A stretch of 64,000 bases of DNA from Treponema sp. UBA4692 (lineage in GTDB: Bacteria > Spirochaetota > Spirochaetia > Treponematales > Treponemataceae): contig DHKO01000003.1 of the NCBI GenBank assembly GCA_002404895.1, positions 27,915-91,914 of the forward strand, in the 5' to 3' direction. Positions 8,269-15,692 of this stretch are shown piece after piece. The first letter of the stretch is position 1. The number at the start of each line of letters is the position of its first letter. The notes beneath the pieces are model-generated. The model saw nothing but the letters and a program-made list of their open reading frames with translations. It was not told the DNA's origin and ran no database searches. Position numbers and translations under genes: made by a program.

Positions 8269-9987
8269 TTAGAAGAACGTTACCTCTCCTGAAGCCGCTC
8301 CTTTTTCAATCTCCATTCCCGCGAGCTTTCCAGCCGCTTCCTTGTGCGCTGTAATCGTGAAATTCTTGATTAAATTCACGAAGTTTGTGTTCTTGATTTC
8401 CCAGCTTGAAATATTTCTTTCCTTTAAGAGATTCTTTTTTTTCTGGATTAGATTTTCCTGCGACTCTTTCATTTTTGAGATGAATTCTGAAATCTCGGAG
8501 CCGATTTTCTGCAAGTCTTTAATGTTCTGGTCTGCGGACGTGCATTTTGACTGGAAGCCGTCCGGGAAAACTGTGAAGTTTGAAATGATTGACGCAAGCT
8601 GGTTCCTTCCGGCTGAAATCTCGTCGAAAAATTTCATCTTGCTGTTTTTTAGCTCCACCATGTTCTCGTTGTCGCGTCCGATTGATGTTGTGAAACTTGA
8701 AAGCAGGCTGCCTGTCTCTGTTATGAAGCCTTCAAGAAGGCTTTCCATTGTGTCGAGCGACTTGTTCGCCGAGTTTATCAGGTTGTCCATGTCGGTTACA
8801 GAATCCTGCACTGATTTTATCGCGTCGTTTTTTGCGACTTCAATCTGCTGCAGGATTCTTACGTGGTGCAGGCGGCTCATTACAGGGCGGAGCGTCTCGA
8901 AAACCGCGTAGATTGTGCGGGCGCGCCCTGTTATGTTCTGCGTTGTGTGCAGCAGGTCTTTCTGGACGAGATGGTAATTGTTGAACTCGTCTATGATTCC
9001 GTCAAATTCGCTGATTATAGACGAAAGCCGCTTTTCGATGTTTTCCGCGCTTGCTGAATTTCCGCTTATGAATCTTTCCTCGAAGCTGTCTTTTTCGTTT
9101 TCAACAGCGTCGAGAATATCGATTACTTTTTTCCAGTTCGAGACAAAAATTCCGCTGCTCTTTGCTACGTATGAATTTATGTCCTCAAGGACTTCTGCCG
9201 CAAGAGAAAGAAGCGTGATGTTGAATGTAATGTAGTCAAGCTCCTCGTCTGTTCCGGGCTGCACCGTCATGTGCTTTTCGATTTCTTTCATGCAGCTTTT
9301 AACGTGGTCGAGCGACTGCCGGATCATATCCTGAAGCTGCAAGCCTTCCATCGCCTTTTGAATCGGCGGATAGACGCTTTCGATGTCTGCGCTGATTTTG
9401 CCGAGCGGCTCTCTTACGTTCGAGATTAAATCCCTGATTTCAGATGAACTTTCCGAGCCTTTTGAAGAAAGACTTTTCTGCGAGTTCAAAATCCCTGAGA
9501 AAATGTTTTTCAGCGTGTTTATGAAATTCAGAAGCTGCGCCTCCTCCTCGCTCAGCTTGTCGGAGAAAAGGAACATATCATTTGAAAGACGCTGGAGATT
9601 TTCTGTAATCCGGCTGAAAGCCTGTCCTTTTTCGCCCGACTTTATCGAGATGACCATTGCGTTAAGCGCGATAAGCTCCATCTGCTCGGAGTCTTCCTTG
9701 ATTTCTGCAATCATCTTGTCGAGCTGACCCAAGTCCGCGATTTTCTCGTTGAGCTTTTCAAAAAGAGGGTTGTATTTTGCGCCGTAGTCCGTGAAAAGCT
9801 CGCTTTCGCCTTTTGATGACTCTATGTTTGCGCTTTCAAGATTCTTGAGCATATTTTCAAGCGACTGGATAGAAGTTGAGCCTTTCTGGTTCAAAAGCGA
9901 CGGAAAAAGATTTCCGAGCTGCAAGAAAATCGCCTCTGATTTTGAGCTGATGTCATTGATTTTAGAAACCGCGTTTTCAATAGTCAT
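8269..9987 (-). CDS. Cytosolic receptor-like helical protein with CheZ-like motif
   Basis: A 572-residue, mostly coiled-coil protein with no membrane segment or sensor domain. Residues 105-124 (LIALNAMVISIKSGEKGQAF) resemble the tip of the chemoreceptor signalling hairpin. Residues 216-229 (GLQLQDMIRQSLDHV) contain D220 and Q224, the D-x3-Q spacing of the CheZ phosphatase site. A second, weaker hairpin-like stretch (LLSLAAEVLEDI) lies near 259-270. The C-terminus ends GEVTFF. The ATG at 9987 follows AAGGA. It is directly upstream of cheD and probably belongs to the chemotaxis machinery, either as a soluble receptor or as a CheY phosphatase. Which one is not decided by sequence alone. Confidence 0.7.
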   Translation of the reverse strand: MTIENAVSKINDISSKSEAIFLQLGNLFPSLLNQKGSTSIQSLENMLKNLESANIESSKGESELFTDYGAKYNPLFEKLNEKIADLGQLDKMIAEIKEDSEQMELIALNAMVISIKSGEKGQAFSRITENLQRLSNDMFLFSDKLSEEEAQLLNFINTLKNIFSGILNSQKSLSSKGSESSSEIRDLISNVREPLGKISADIESVYPPIQKAMEGLQLQDMIRQSLDHVKSCMKEIEKHMTVQPGTDEELDYITFNITLLSLAAEVLEDINSYVAKSSGIFVSNWKKVIDILDAVENEKDSFEERFISGNSASAENIEKRLSSIISEFDGIIDEFNNYHLVQKDLLHTTQNITGRARTIYAVFETLRPVMSRLHHVRILQQIEVAKNDAIKSVQDSVTDMDNLINSANKSLDTMESLLEGFITETGSLLSSFTTSIGRDNENMVELKNSKMKFFDEISAGRNQLASIISNFTVFPDGFQSKCTSADQNIKDLQKIGSEISEFISKMKESQENLIQKKKNLLKERNISSWEIKNTNFVNLIKNFTITAHKEAAGKLAGMEIEKGAASGEVTFF

Positions 9988-10100
9988 ATGTTTTTCCTTA
10001 TAAGTAAGTTTAGTTTATCTGTTTTTTTATATAATTGCGACAAGCGGCTGTTCTTCAAAAAATCGTGATGATTTTTGCTATTCATCGTCTCCGCCGCCGC

Positions 10101-11087
10101 TTATTCTCCTGAAAATTCAGATGAAAGCTTTTCAAGATCGCTTCCGTTGTTTTCATTGCTTTCAAAGTTTTCAAGCTCGCTGTACGAATAATCGCGTGAA
10201 ATAACCGTGTTCGCCGCAGTCTGCAATGATTTTATGAGCTTGCATTCCGGGGCTGAGACCGCGAGAGGCGTTCTTAGCGCGACTGAAAGCCCGGCTTTCT
10301 GCTCGCGCGGCAAAAATCCGATGAAATCCATCTGAATTCCAAGCTTGTCTCGGACGAGCTTTCTAAGGCGTTTTGCTATCTCCAAGTCGCCGGAAGTCTC
10401 GCCCATGTTCACGATTGCCTGCGGTCGGAATTTCCTCAATTCGGAGGAAATTTTCTGGCAGGAATCACTAAATTTTTCGGCAGTTTTTGAGAATAAGTCA
10501 AGAAAAGAAGTTTCTGTTCCGCTCGCGCTGTTTTTCAGATATTCATTGATGAATTTCCGTTCGTCGCTTTTCGCCTTGAACTGCCTCATAAGGAATCTGA
10601 ACGAGGCGGCTTTTAGGAAAGAGTAGGCATTCAGGACAGATGTTAGCTCCGGCGTTGTGACGAGAATTGAGTTGTGCGTCAGAAGAAAAAAGTCGAGCGT
10701 GTTGTAGGTTGTTCCCGCTCCTAAATCGAGAATCGCATAGTCAAAATTTTCTATCTGGGAAAGTTTTCTGATAATCTTGTTCTTGGTGAAAGTGTCCATG
10801 TTCGCAGTTCCCGGATAAAGGCAGTCGCCTGCGATGAATTTCAAGTTTTCTTCCATTGTGTTTTGAACTAAATCTGAAAGCTCGGAAGTCTGCTTGTAGA
10901 TGAAATTTCCCATTCCCGCGTGGCTGTTTTTAAGCCCGAGAAGCGTGTGGAGATTTGCGCCGCCAAAGTCAAAATCGCAGAGAAGAATCCGTTTTCCTGA
11001 GCGGGCGAGCAGAATTGCCAAATTTGCGGCCACCGTGCTTTTTCCAACGCCGCCTTTTCCGCTGGCAATCGGCAGAATATTTACCAT
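10101..11087 (-). CDS. MinD/ParA-family ATPase, FlhG-like
   Basis: Deviant Walker A motif KGGVGKST at residues 11-18 with both lysines. CDFDFGGANLHTLLG and the DYAILDLGAGT Walker B segment match the FlhG/MinD group. An insertion of about 60 residues near 165-225 is larger than in typical FlhG, and the C-terminal tail is acidic rather than an obvious amphipathic membrane helix. Next to chemotaxis genes it probably helps place or count flagella or chemotaxis complexes; this is inference. The promoter appears nearly leaderless, with TATAAT ending 9 nt before the ATG. Confidence 0.82.
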   Translation of the reverse strand: MVNILPIASGKGGVGKSTVAANLAILLARSGKRILLCDFDFGGANLHTLLGLKNSHAGMGNFIYKQTSELSDLVQNTMEENLKFIAGDCLYPGTANMDTFTKNKIIRKLSQIENFDYAILDLGAGTTYNTLDFFLLTHNSILVTTPELTSVLNAYSFLKAASFRFLMRQFKAKSDERKFINEYLKNSASGTETSFLDLFSKTAEKFSDSCQKISSELRKFRPQAIVNMGETSGDLEIAKRLRKLVRDKLGIQMDFIGFLPREQKAGLSVALRTPLAVSAPECKLIKSLQTAANTVISRDYSYSELENFESNENNGSDLEKLSSEFSGE

Positions 11088-11096
11088 GATTCTTCA

Positions 11097-11125
11097 ATTA
11101 TAGAGCGAATGTTATGAATTTACAA
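11097..11125 (-). promoter_or_regulatory. Promoter of the FlhG-like gene (minus strand)
   Basis: Read on the minus strand, TTGTAA (11120-11125), 17 nt spacer, TATAAT (11097-11102), then 9 nt to the ATG. The -35 box coincides with the -35 box of the plus-strand promoter for the TPR lipoprotein. No ribosome-binding site fits in the remaining leader. Confidence 0.65.
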
Positions 11126-11147
11126 AAAAATTCCGTAACTGTAATAT
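11119..11147 (+). promoter_or_regulatory. Leaderless-type promoter of the TPR lipoprotein gene
   Basis: TTTACA (11119-11124), 17 nt, TAATAT (11142-11147), then exactly 7 nt to the ATG at 11155. Transcription would start at or next to the start codon. The -35 shares six positions with the divergent promoter, so the two are likely to compete. Confidence 0.65.
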
Positions 11148-11154
11148 CGAAGAT

Positions 11155-11802
11155 ATGAAATCAGATATAAAATCATTGCTGAAAATTAAAAAAATTGGAT
11201 TTGCTTTTCTTGGCGTTTTTTGCGCGTTCCTGTTTTTTTCCTGCTCTAAGCCAGGCGACCTGACTGTTCAGCGCGCAATAAAGGCTTATCAGAATCAGAA
11301 TTATGAGGAGTCGCTCTCGCTTTTTTTGCAGGCTGGCGAGGAGGACTCGAATTATTCTGACGAGCTGATTTTCACTTTTATCTCGAATCTTTACGCTTCT
11401 CAGGGAGACATTGAGAATTCCGCAATTTATCTTGAAAAAGCTCTTGAAAAAAAGCCTGACTATCGCGGATTTGTAACGCTCGGAATGGATTACCACGTTC
11501 TCGGCGACGATGAAAAAGCGGAAAAAAACTATAAAAAAGCGGTTGAGATTACACCGAAAAAAGGCGAGGCTTATGCGAGCCTGGGCGCGCTTTATCTCGG
11601 GCAGAAAAAATACGGCGAGGCGATTTTGAATCTTCGAAAGGCGACTGAGGCGGAGCCGCGCCTTGCAGTTCCGCACGCGAATCTTGCGGTCGCATACGCT
11701 CTTGCAGGAAGAAAGGCTGAGTCCGAGGCGGAATTCACAATCGCGGAAAATCTGAAATGCGAGAATCTTGAGGAATTCAAGCTCCGCGCGATGGAAAACT
11801 AG
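11155..11802 (+). CDS. TPR-repeat lipoprotein
   Basis: A 215-residue exported lipoprotein. A lysine-rich start and hydrophobic stretch lead to the lipobox LFFSC with C30, of loose spirochaete type. Four or more TPR units follow (about 40-205), including AIYLEKALEKKPD, AEKNYKKAVEITP and AILNLRKATEAEP. TPR proteins scaffold protein complexes; the partner is unknown. It stands alone, divergent from the FlhG-like ATPase and 132 nt before the TetR gene. Weak resemblance to T. pallidum TatT-like TPR lipoproteins is possible, but no TRAP genes adjoin it. Confidence 0.85.
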   Translation: MKSDIKSLLKIKKIGFAFLGVFCAFLFFSCSKPGDLTVQRAIKAYQNQNYEESLSLFLQAGEEDSNYSDELIFTFISNLYASQGDIENSAIYLEKALEKKPDYRGFVTLGMDYHVLGDDEKAEKNYKKAVEITPKKGEAYASLGALYLGQKKYGEAILNLRKATEAEPRLAVPHANLAVAYALAGRKAESEAEFTIAENLKCENLEEFKLRAMEN

Positions 11803-11873
11803 CTGGAATCAGCAAAGCAGCTTTACGCTTTAAATTAGCTTAAAAATTCTCCAAAAAGAGATAAGGAATTCTC

Positions 11874-11902
11874 TTGAAAAGTTACCGTTTGTTCGATATA
11901 TT
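11874..11902 (+). promoter_or_regulatory. Promoter of the tetR-efflux operon
   Basis: TTGAAA (11874-11879), 17 nt, TATATT (11897-11902), with an expected start near 11909. The first operator-like copy covers the spacer and -10 box, and the second covers the start site, which suits repression. Confidence 0.7.
11882..11899 (+). promoter_or_regulatory. Operator-like site, copy 1 (imperfect)
   Basis: TTACCGTTTGTTCGATAT matches copy 2 at 15 of 18 positions. It lies 26 bp upstream of copy 2 and overlaps the promoter spacer and -10 box. It is probably a weaker binding site for the TetR protein encoded just downstream. Confidence 0.6.
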
Positions 11903-11907
11903 TTGTG

Positions 11908-11925
11908 TTACCGATTGTTCGGTAA
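11908..11925 (+). promoter_or_regulatory. Operator-like site, copy 2 (perfect palindrome)
   Basis: TTACCGATTGTTCGGTAA is a perfect 7-bp inverted repeat around TTGT. It is 10 nt before the tetR start codon and centred just after the expected transcription start. Size and symmetry fit a TetR-family operator and autoregulation. Confidence 0.7.
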
Positions 11926-11934
11926 TTAGATTGT

Positions 11935-13206
11935 ATGAAGAACGGTTGTCTGCCAGAAAAAAAATCAACAAAAGAACTCATCTTGAAAGCGGCTTTTTCG
12001 TTTTATATCAAGCCATACATCAGGGATTTTTCGATGAGCGAGCTTGCCGCGAAAGTCGGACTTTCAAAGCCCGCGATTTACCGCCATTTCAAGAGCAAGG
12101 CGGAGCTTCAAAATGAGATGCGGAGCCGTTTTTTTTACTTGATTGCGCAGGTTTTGAAGGAAGCGCAGGAGAATTCCGGAAAGTTTTCAGGAAAATCTTC
12201 CGGCGGAAAAATTTATCTTGAAAGCCTGATTGAATTTCTTGCGGAGAACATTCAGTACATCAATTATTTTATCTGCGAAGTTACGGTTGAGCACGATTTT
12301 TTTGATTTGATGGACAAAAATCTTGCCTTGTGCGGCGTTATGAAAAAAATGGAGGACATCATCGACCTTAAAGACGAGGTTTATTCGCGCGCGAGAAGCT
12401 CGTTTGTCGGAATTTCAATCCTGTTTTTCATAAAGGCGAGAAGAGACGCGGCTGCAAGAAATGAAAATGTCGCCGGCGTGAAACAATTTGCCTCTAGCAT
12501 TGTTGAATTTCTTGGAAAAGGCTTGCGCGGATTTTCCAAAAAAGGAGAGGCTGCCTGGCCGTCAGAAATTTCAGAGAATCGGATTTTGGAGCTTGAAAGG
12601 CTCTGCTCGATAAAAAATCTCGGCTTGCCTGAGGAAAGCAAAATTTTCAAGGCGATTGCTAGCGTAATCAGGAAATTCTCGACAAGCGGCGTTACAGTAG
12701 AAAGAATCGCTGGCGAGCTTGGAATGGCGAAAAGCAGCCTTTACTTTTACTTTGAGAACAAGAACCAGATGATTTTCTCGCTTGTGAAAAAAGAAGTGAG
12801 CCTGCTTTTCACGATTTGCCAGGAGAACATGGCGGAAGCCCGGAATTTCAGCGAGCTTGTCTATATAAACTTGATGACCGAAATCAACTTTTTTCTGGAG
12901 CGTTCGTCAATGCTTTCAATCTGCGGCTGGCTTTTGCAGACAAGCAACGAGAATGAATTCGTTCACAATGATGATGAGGAATTCGAGCAGAATTCAAAGT
13001 GGAGCAAGGCTCTGAAAGAGGTTGTTCCGCGTCTTGGATTCGGATTCAAGATTGAGCCGGACATTCTCCGCTTCTGGGTTGGAAGCCTGCCAGTTGCGGC
13101 GACCGTGCTTAAATTTTACGCGAACTTTAACGATGAACAGATTGTTCAGACTGTAAAATATTTATTCGGCTTCGTGGAGAATGGAGTTTGGGAGGAAAAC
13201 AGATGA
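11935..13206 (+). CDS. Tandem TetR-family transcriptional repressor
   Basis: A 423-residue protein made of two TetR units in one chain. The first DNA-binding domain is at about 12-60 (MSELAAKVGLSKPAIYRHFK). The second is at about 235-290 (VERIAGELGMAKSSLYFYFE). Each is followed by a helical ligand/dimer domain, so one chain may act as a TetR dimer. Typical TetR proteins are about 200 residues. It is first in the efflux operon and overlaps the tolC-like start by 4 nt (ATGA), so it very likely controls its own operon through the palindromes upstream. No clear ribosome site precedes the ATG. Confidence 0.9.
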   Translation: MKNGCLPEKKSTKELILKAAFSFYIKPYIRDFSMSELAAKVGLSKPAIYRHFKSKAELQNEMRSRFFYLIAQVLKEAQENSGKFSGKSSGGKIYLESLIEFLAENIQYINYFICEVTVEHDFFDLMDKNLALCGVMKKMEDIIDLKDEVYSRARSSFVGISILFFIKARRDAAARNENVAGVKQFASSIVEFLGKGLRGFSKKGEAAWPSEISENRILELERLCSIKNLGLPEESKIFKAIASVIRKFSTSGVTVERIAGELGMAKSSLYFYFENKNQMIFSLVKKEVSLLFTICQENMAEARNFSELVYINLMTEINFFLERSSMLSICGWLLQTSNENEFVHNDDEEFEQNSKWSKALKEVVPRLGFGFKIEPDILRFWVGSLPVAATVLKFYANFNDEQIVQTVKYLFGFVENGVWEENR

Positions 13207-14615
13207 GATTTGATAAAAGACTTGCCGCGGTTTTTGGCTTTGTCATTCTTGCGGGAAGCGTTGTTTTCGCAGATGAGAAGCAGGTCGTGAAGCTTACTCT
13301 TGACGACGCTGTTGAGTACGCGCTTAAGAACAGCCGCACGCTGAAAAGCAGCGATATCGACTTGGAGATGAAAAAGCGCGCTTCAAGCACATCATGGAAC
13401 GTGTTTTTGCCGAATGTGCAGGCTACTGGAACAATGAGCCGCGCGAATGACTATTCTCCGAGCACGGTTGCAATGGCGCAGATGGGAGCTGCGATTACAG
13501 CTTTGTCTGGAGGAACGCCTTCGAAGGTTGCAACAGACTATGAAAATGAGGAAGACCGCTGGTCGACAATCGGCGGATTGAGCGTCAGCTGGAATTTTAA
13601 TCCTGCTTACATCGCGCAGATTCAGAAAGCGAAGCTCGACTATGAGGGCGGAAAAATCTCCTGGGAGCAGAGCCAGAACACTACGGTTCTCAACATCAAG
13701 AAACTTTTCTACGGGCTTTTGCTCCAGCAGGAAAACTTGAAAATTCAGAAAGACACGTTTGAAAACGCACGGCAGCGCTACGTTCAGGCGCAGGCGAACT
13801 TCAAGAACGGACTTGTCCCGGAAATCAGCCTGCTTCAGACTCAGGTGAACTATGAGAACACAAAGCCGACTGTGAACACTGCGGAGCAGACTTTGCGGCA
13901 AAACATCGACACGCTCGCATTCTTGATTGGATTGCCAGTCGGAACTGAAATTGAGCTTTCAGGCGACATTGAGCCGAGCTATGTCGATGTTGACACTGAC
14001 GAGCTTCTCGAAAAATACGGCGCGAACGACTTGAATATAAAGTCTCTTCAGAACAGCATCGATGTAATCAACAAGAGCATGGCGGCTTTGAATTTGAGCG
14101 CCTGGGTTCCTTCTTTTGCTTTGAGCTACGGTCTGCAGCCGGTTTATACAGGTTCTGACGGAGCTTGGCATTTTTACAAGGGAATCGGGAAAGATGATGA
14201 ATGGTATGATTCGGGAAGCCTGAGCCTGACTTTGGCGTGGAACATCACAAATATGCTTCCATGGTCGGCGACTCAGCAGCAGATAAAGGATTTGAGGCAG
14301 ACTCTCTCAAAACTCGAGATTTCAATGGAGACTCTCAAAGAAAACCAGAAAGTCGAGGTTAGAAAGGCGGTTGACACTTTGAACCAGGCGCGCGAGCAGA
14401 TTGACGCGATGGGACGCACCGTTGAGGTTGCAAAGCGCGCTTACGATATGCAGTCCCGCTCGTACAGAAACGGAACCACGGAATTTTTGGATTTGAAGGA
14501 CACAGAAAGCTCCTACAATCAGGCGAAGCTCGGTCTTTTGAGCCAGAAAATGAGCTACATCACAGCCCTGATGGACTTGGAGAACACACTCAACACAAAG
14601 CTGACAGAAAAATAA
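13203..14615 (+). CDS. TolC-like outer membrane efflux protein
   Basis: A 470-residue outer-membrane channel partner of the RND pump. The signal peptide ends at about VVFADEK. The OEP-type repeat appears twice: LTLDDAVEYALKNSRTL at the start and long helices with YVQAQANFKNGLVPEIS and RSYRNGTTEFLDLKD. The ATG at 13203 follows GGAGG; an in-frame TTG at 13188 lies upstream but lacks its own site. The start overlaps the tetR stop. It would carry substrates from the pump across the outer membrane. Confidence 0.9.
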   Translation: MRFDKRLAAVFGFVILAGSVVFADEKQVVKLTLDDAVEYALKNSRTLKSSDIDLEMKKRASSTSWNVFLPNVQATGTMSRANDYSPSTVAMAQMGAAITALSGGTPSKVATDYENEEDRWSTIGGLSVSWNFNPAYIAQIQKAKLDYEGGKISWEQSQNTTVLNIKKLFYGLLLQQENLKIQKDTFENARQRYVQAQANFKNGLVPEISLLQTQVNYENTKPTVNTAEQTLRQNIDTLAFLIGLPVGTEIELSGDIEPSYVDVDTDELLEKYGANDLNIKSLQNSIDVINKSMAALNLSAWVPSFALSYGLQPVYTGSDGAWHFYKGIGKDDEWYDSGSLSLTLAWNITNMLPWSATQQQIKDLRQTLSKLEISMETLKENQKVEVRKAVDTLNQAREQIDAMGRTVEVAKRAYDMQSRSYRNGTTEFLDLKDTESSYNQAKLGLLSQKMSYITALMDLENTLNTKLTEK

Positions 14616-14686
14616 TTCGGCGTGAATATTGCTTGCACAAGCCAAGGAAAACGCCCTTTATAGAAAAAAGAAAATTGGAGGAAAAT

Positions 14687-15622
14687 ATGAAACGTACTGA
14701 AAAATTTGCGCTTACAGCGGCTTCGATTCTTGCTGTTGCGACATTCGCGGGATGCGGCAATAAAAAATCTGCGGCGGCGGACTCTGCTTCTGCTGAGGCG
14801 GAGCAGACTTTTGTAGTCGGAACAATGATTACGAAAGCCGGAAATTTTGACGACTATCTTGAATTCGGCGGCGACATCGCTTCTGTGAATTCTGTTTATG
14901 TTATGCCTGACCAGGCCGGAAAAATCACGAACGTTCTGGTGAGCGTCGGCGACATTGTCTCAAAAGGCCAGACAATAGCTTATGTAAACCCTTTGCGCGC
15001 AGGCGCGGTCTACAATGACAGCCCGGTGAAGTCTCCGATTTCTGGAAGAATCACTTCGCTTCCTGTGACAATCGGCTCGACTGTGAGCCAGTCTTCTTCA
15101 ATCGCGAACGTTGCGAGAACTGATGACTTGGAAGTGAGAATCAACATTGCTGAAAGATTCGTGAGCAGAATTTCTGACAAACAGAAAGCGACAATAACTT
15201 TTGACGCTTATCCGAATGTGGAATTTCCGGCGACTGTTTTTGAAATCAGCCCGGTTCTGGACACTTCGTCAAGAACGATGAGCGTGAAGCTTCGCTTTGA
15301 CAACAAGGATTCAAGAATCAAGGTTGGAATGTACGGCCGCGTGAAGCTCGTTACAGATTCTGTAAAGGATGCGATTGTTGTTCCTTCAAACGCTGTGATT
15401 GTTCGCGAGCAGAAAAATTATATTTTTGTTGTTCAGCCTCATTCTGACGAGATGTCCACAGTTAAGCTTGTTCCGATTACTGCCGGAATTTCGGTTGACA
15501 ACCAGACTGAAATCTCTGAAGGCGTTAAGGCTGGAGACGAGATTGTTGTGAAAGGAATGTCTCTTTTGAACGACGGCTCGAAAGTCAAGATTGTTTCCAC
15601 AAGCAAGGCTGATTCTGAGTAA
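14687..15622 (+). CDS. RND efflux periplasmic adaptor lipoprotein (MFP)
   Basis: A 311-residue membrane fusion protein. The lipobox FAGC puts the lipid anchor at C23. Biotinyl-lipoyl-like halves (GKITNVLVSVGDIVSKGQ and SPISGRITSLPVTIGSTV) flank a very short hairpin. Beta-barrel and C-terminal parts follow (VVPSNAVIVREQKNYIFVV). The ATG at 14687 is preceded by GGAGG; longer in-frame starts have no ribosome site. It links the inner-membrane pump to the TolC-like channel. The short hairpin is typical of spirochaete and Bacteroidetes adaptors. Confidence 0.92.
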   Translation: MKRTEKFALTAASILAVATFAGCGNKKSAAADSASAEAEQTFVVGTMITKAGNFDDYLEFGGDIASVNSVYVMPDQAGKITNVLVSVGDIVSKGQTIAYVNPLRAGAVYNDSPVKSPISGRITSLPVTIGSTVSQSSSIANVARTDDLEVRINIAERFVSRISDKQKATITFDAYPNVEFPATVFEISPVLDTSSRTMSVKLRFDNKDSRIKVGMYGRVKLVTDSVKDAIVVPSNAVIVREQKNYIFVVQPHSDEMSTVKLVPITAGISVDNQTEISEGVKAGDEIVVKGMSLLNDGSKVKIVSTSKADSE

Positions 15623-15692
15623 GAGGCGGAATTGCTTTCTTGGCTTTTATCCCGTTATCTTTGCTTTCCTTGTGAATATTAAGGAGTGTTAA

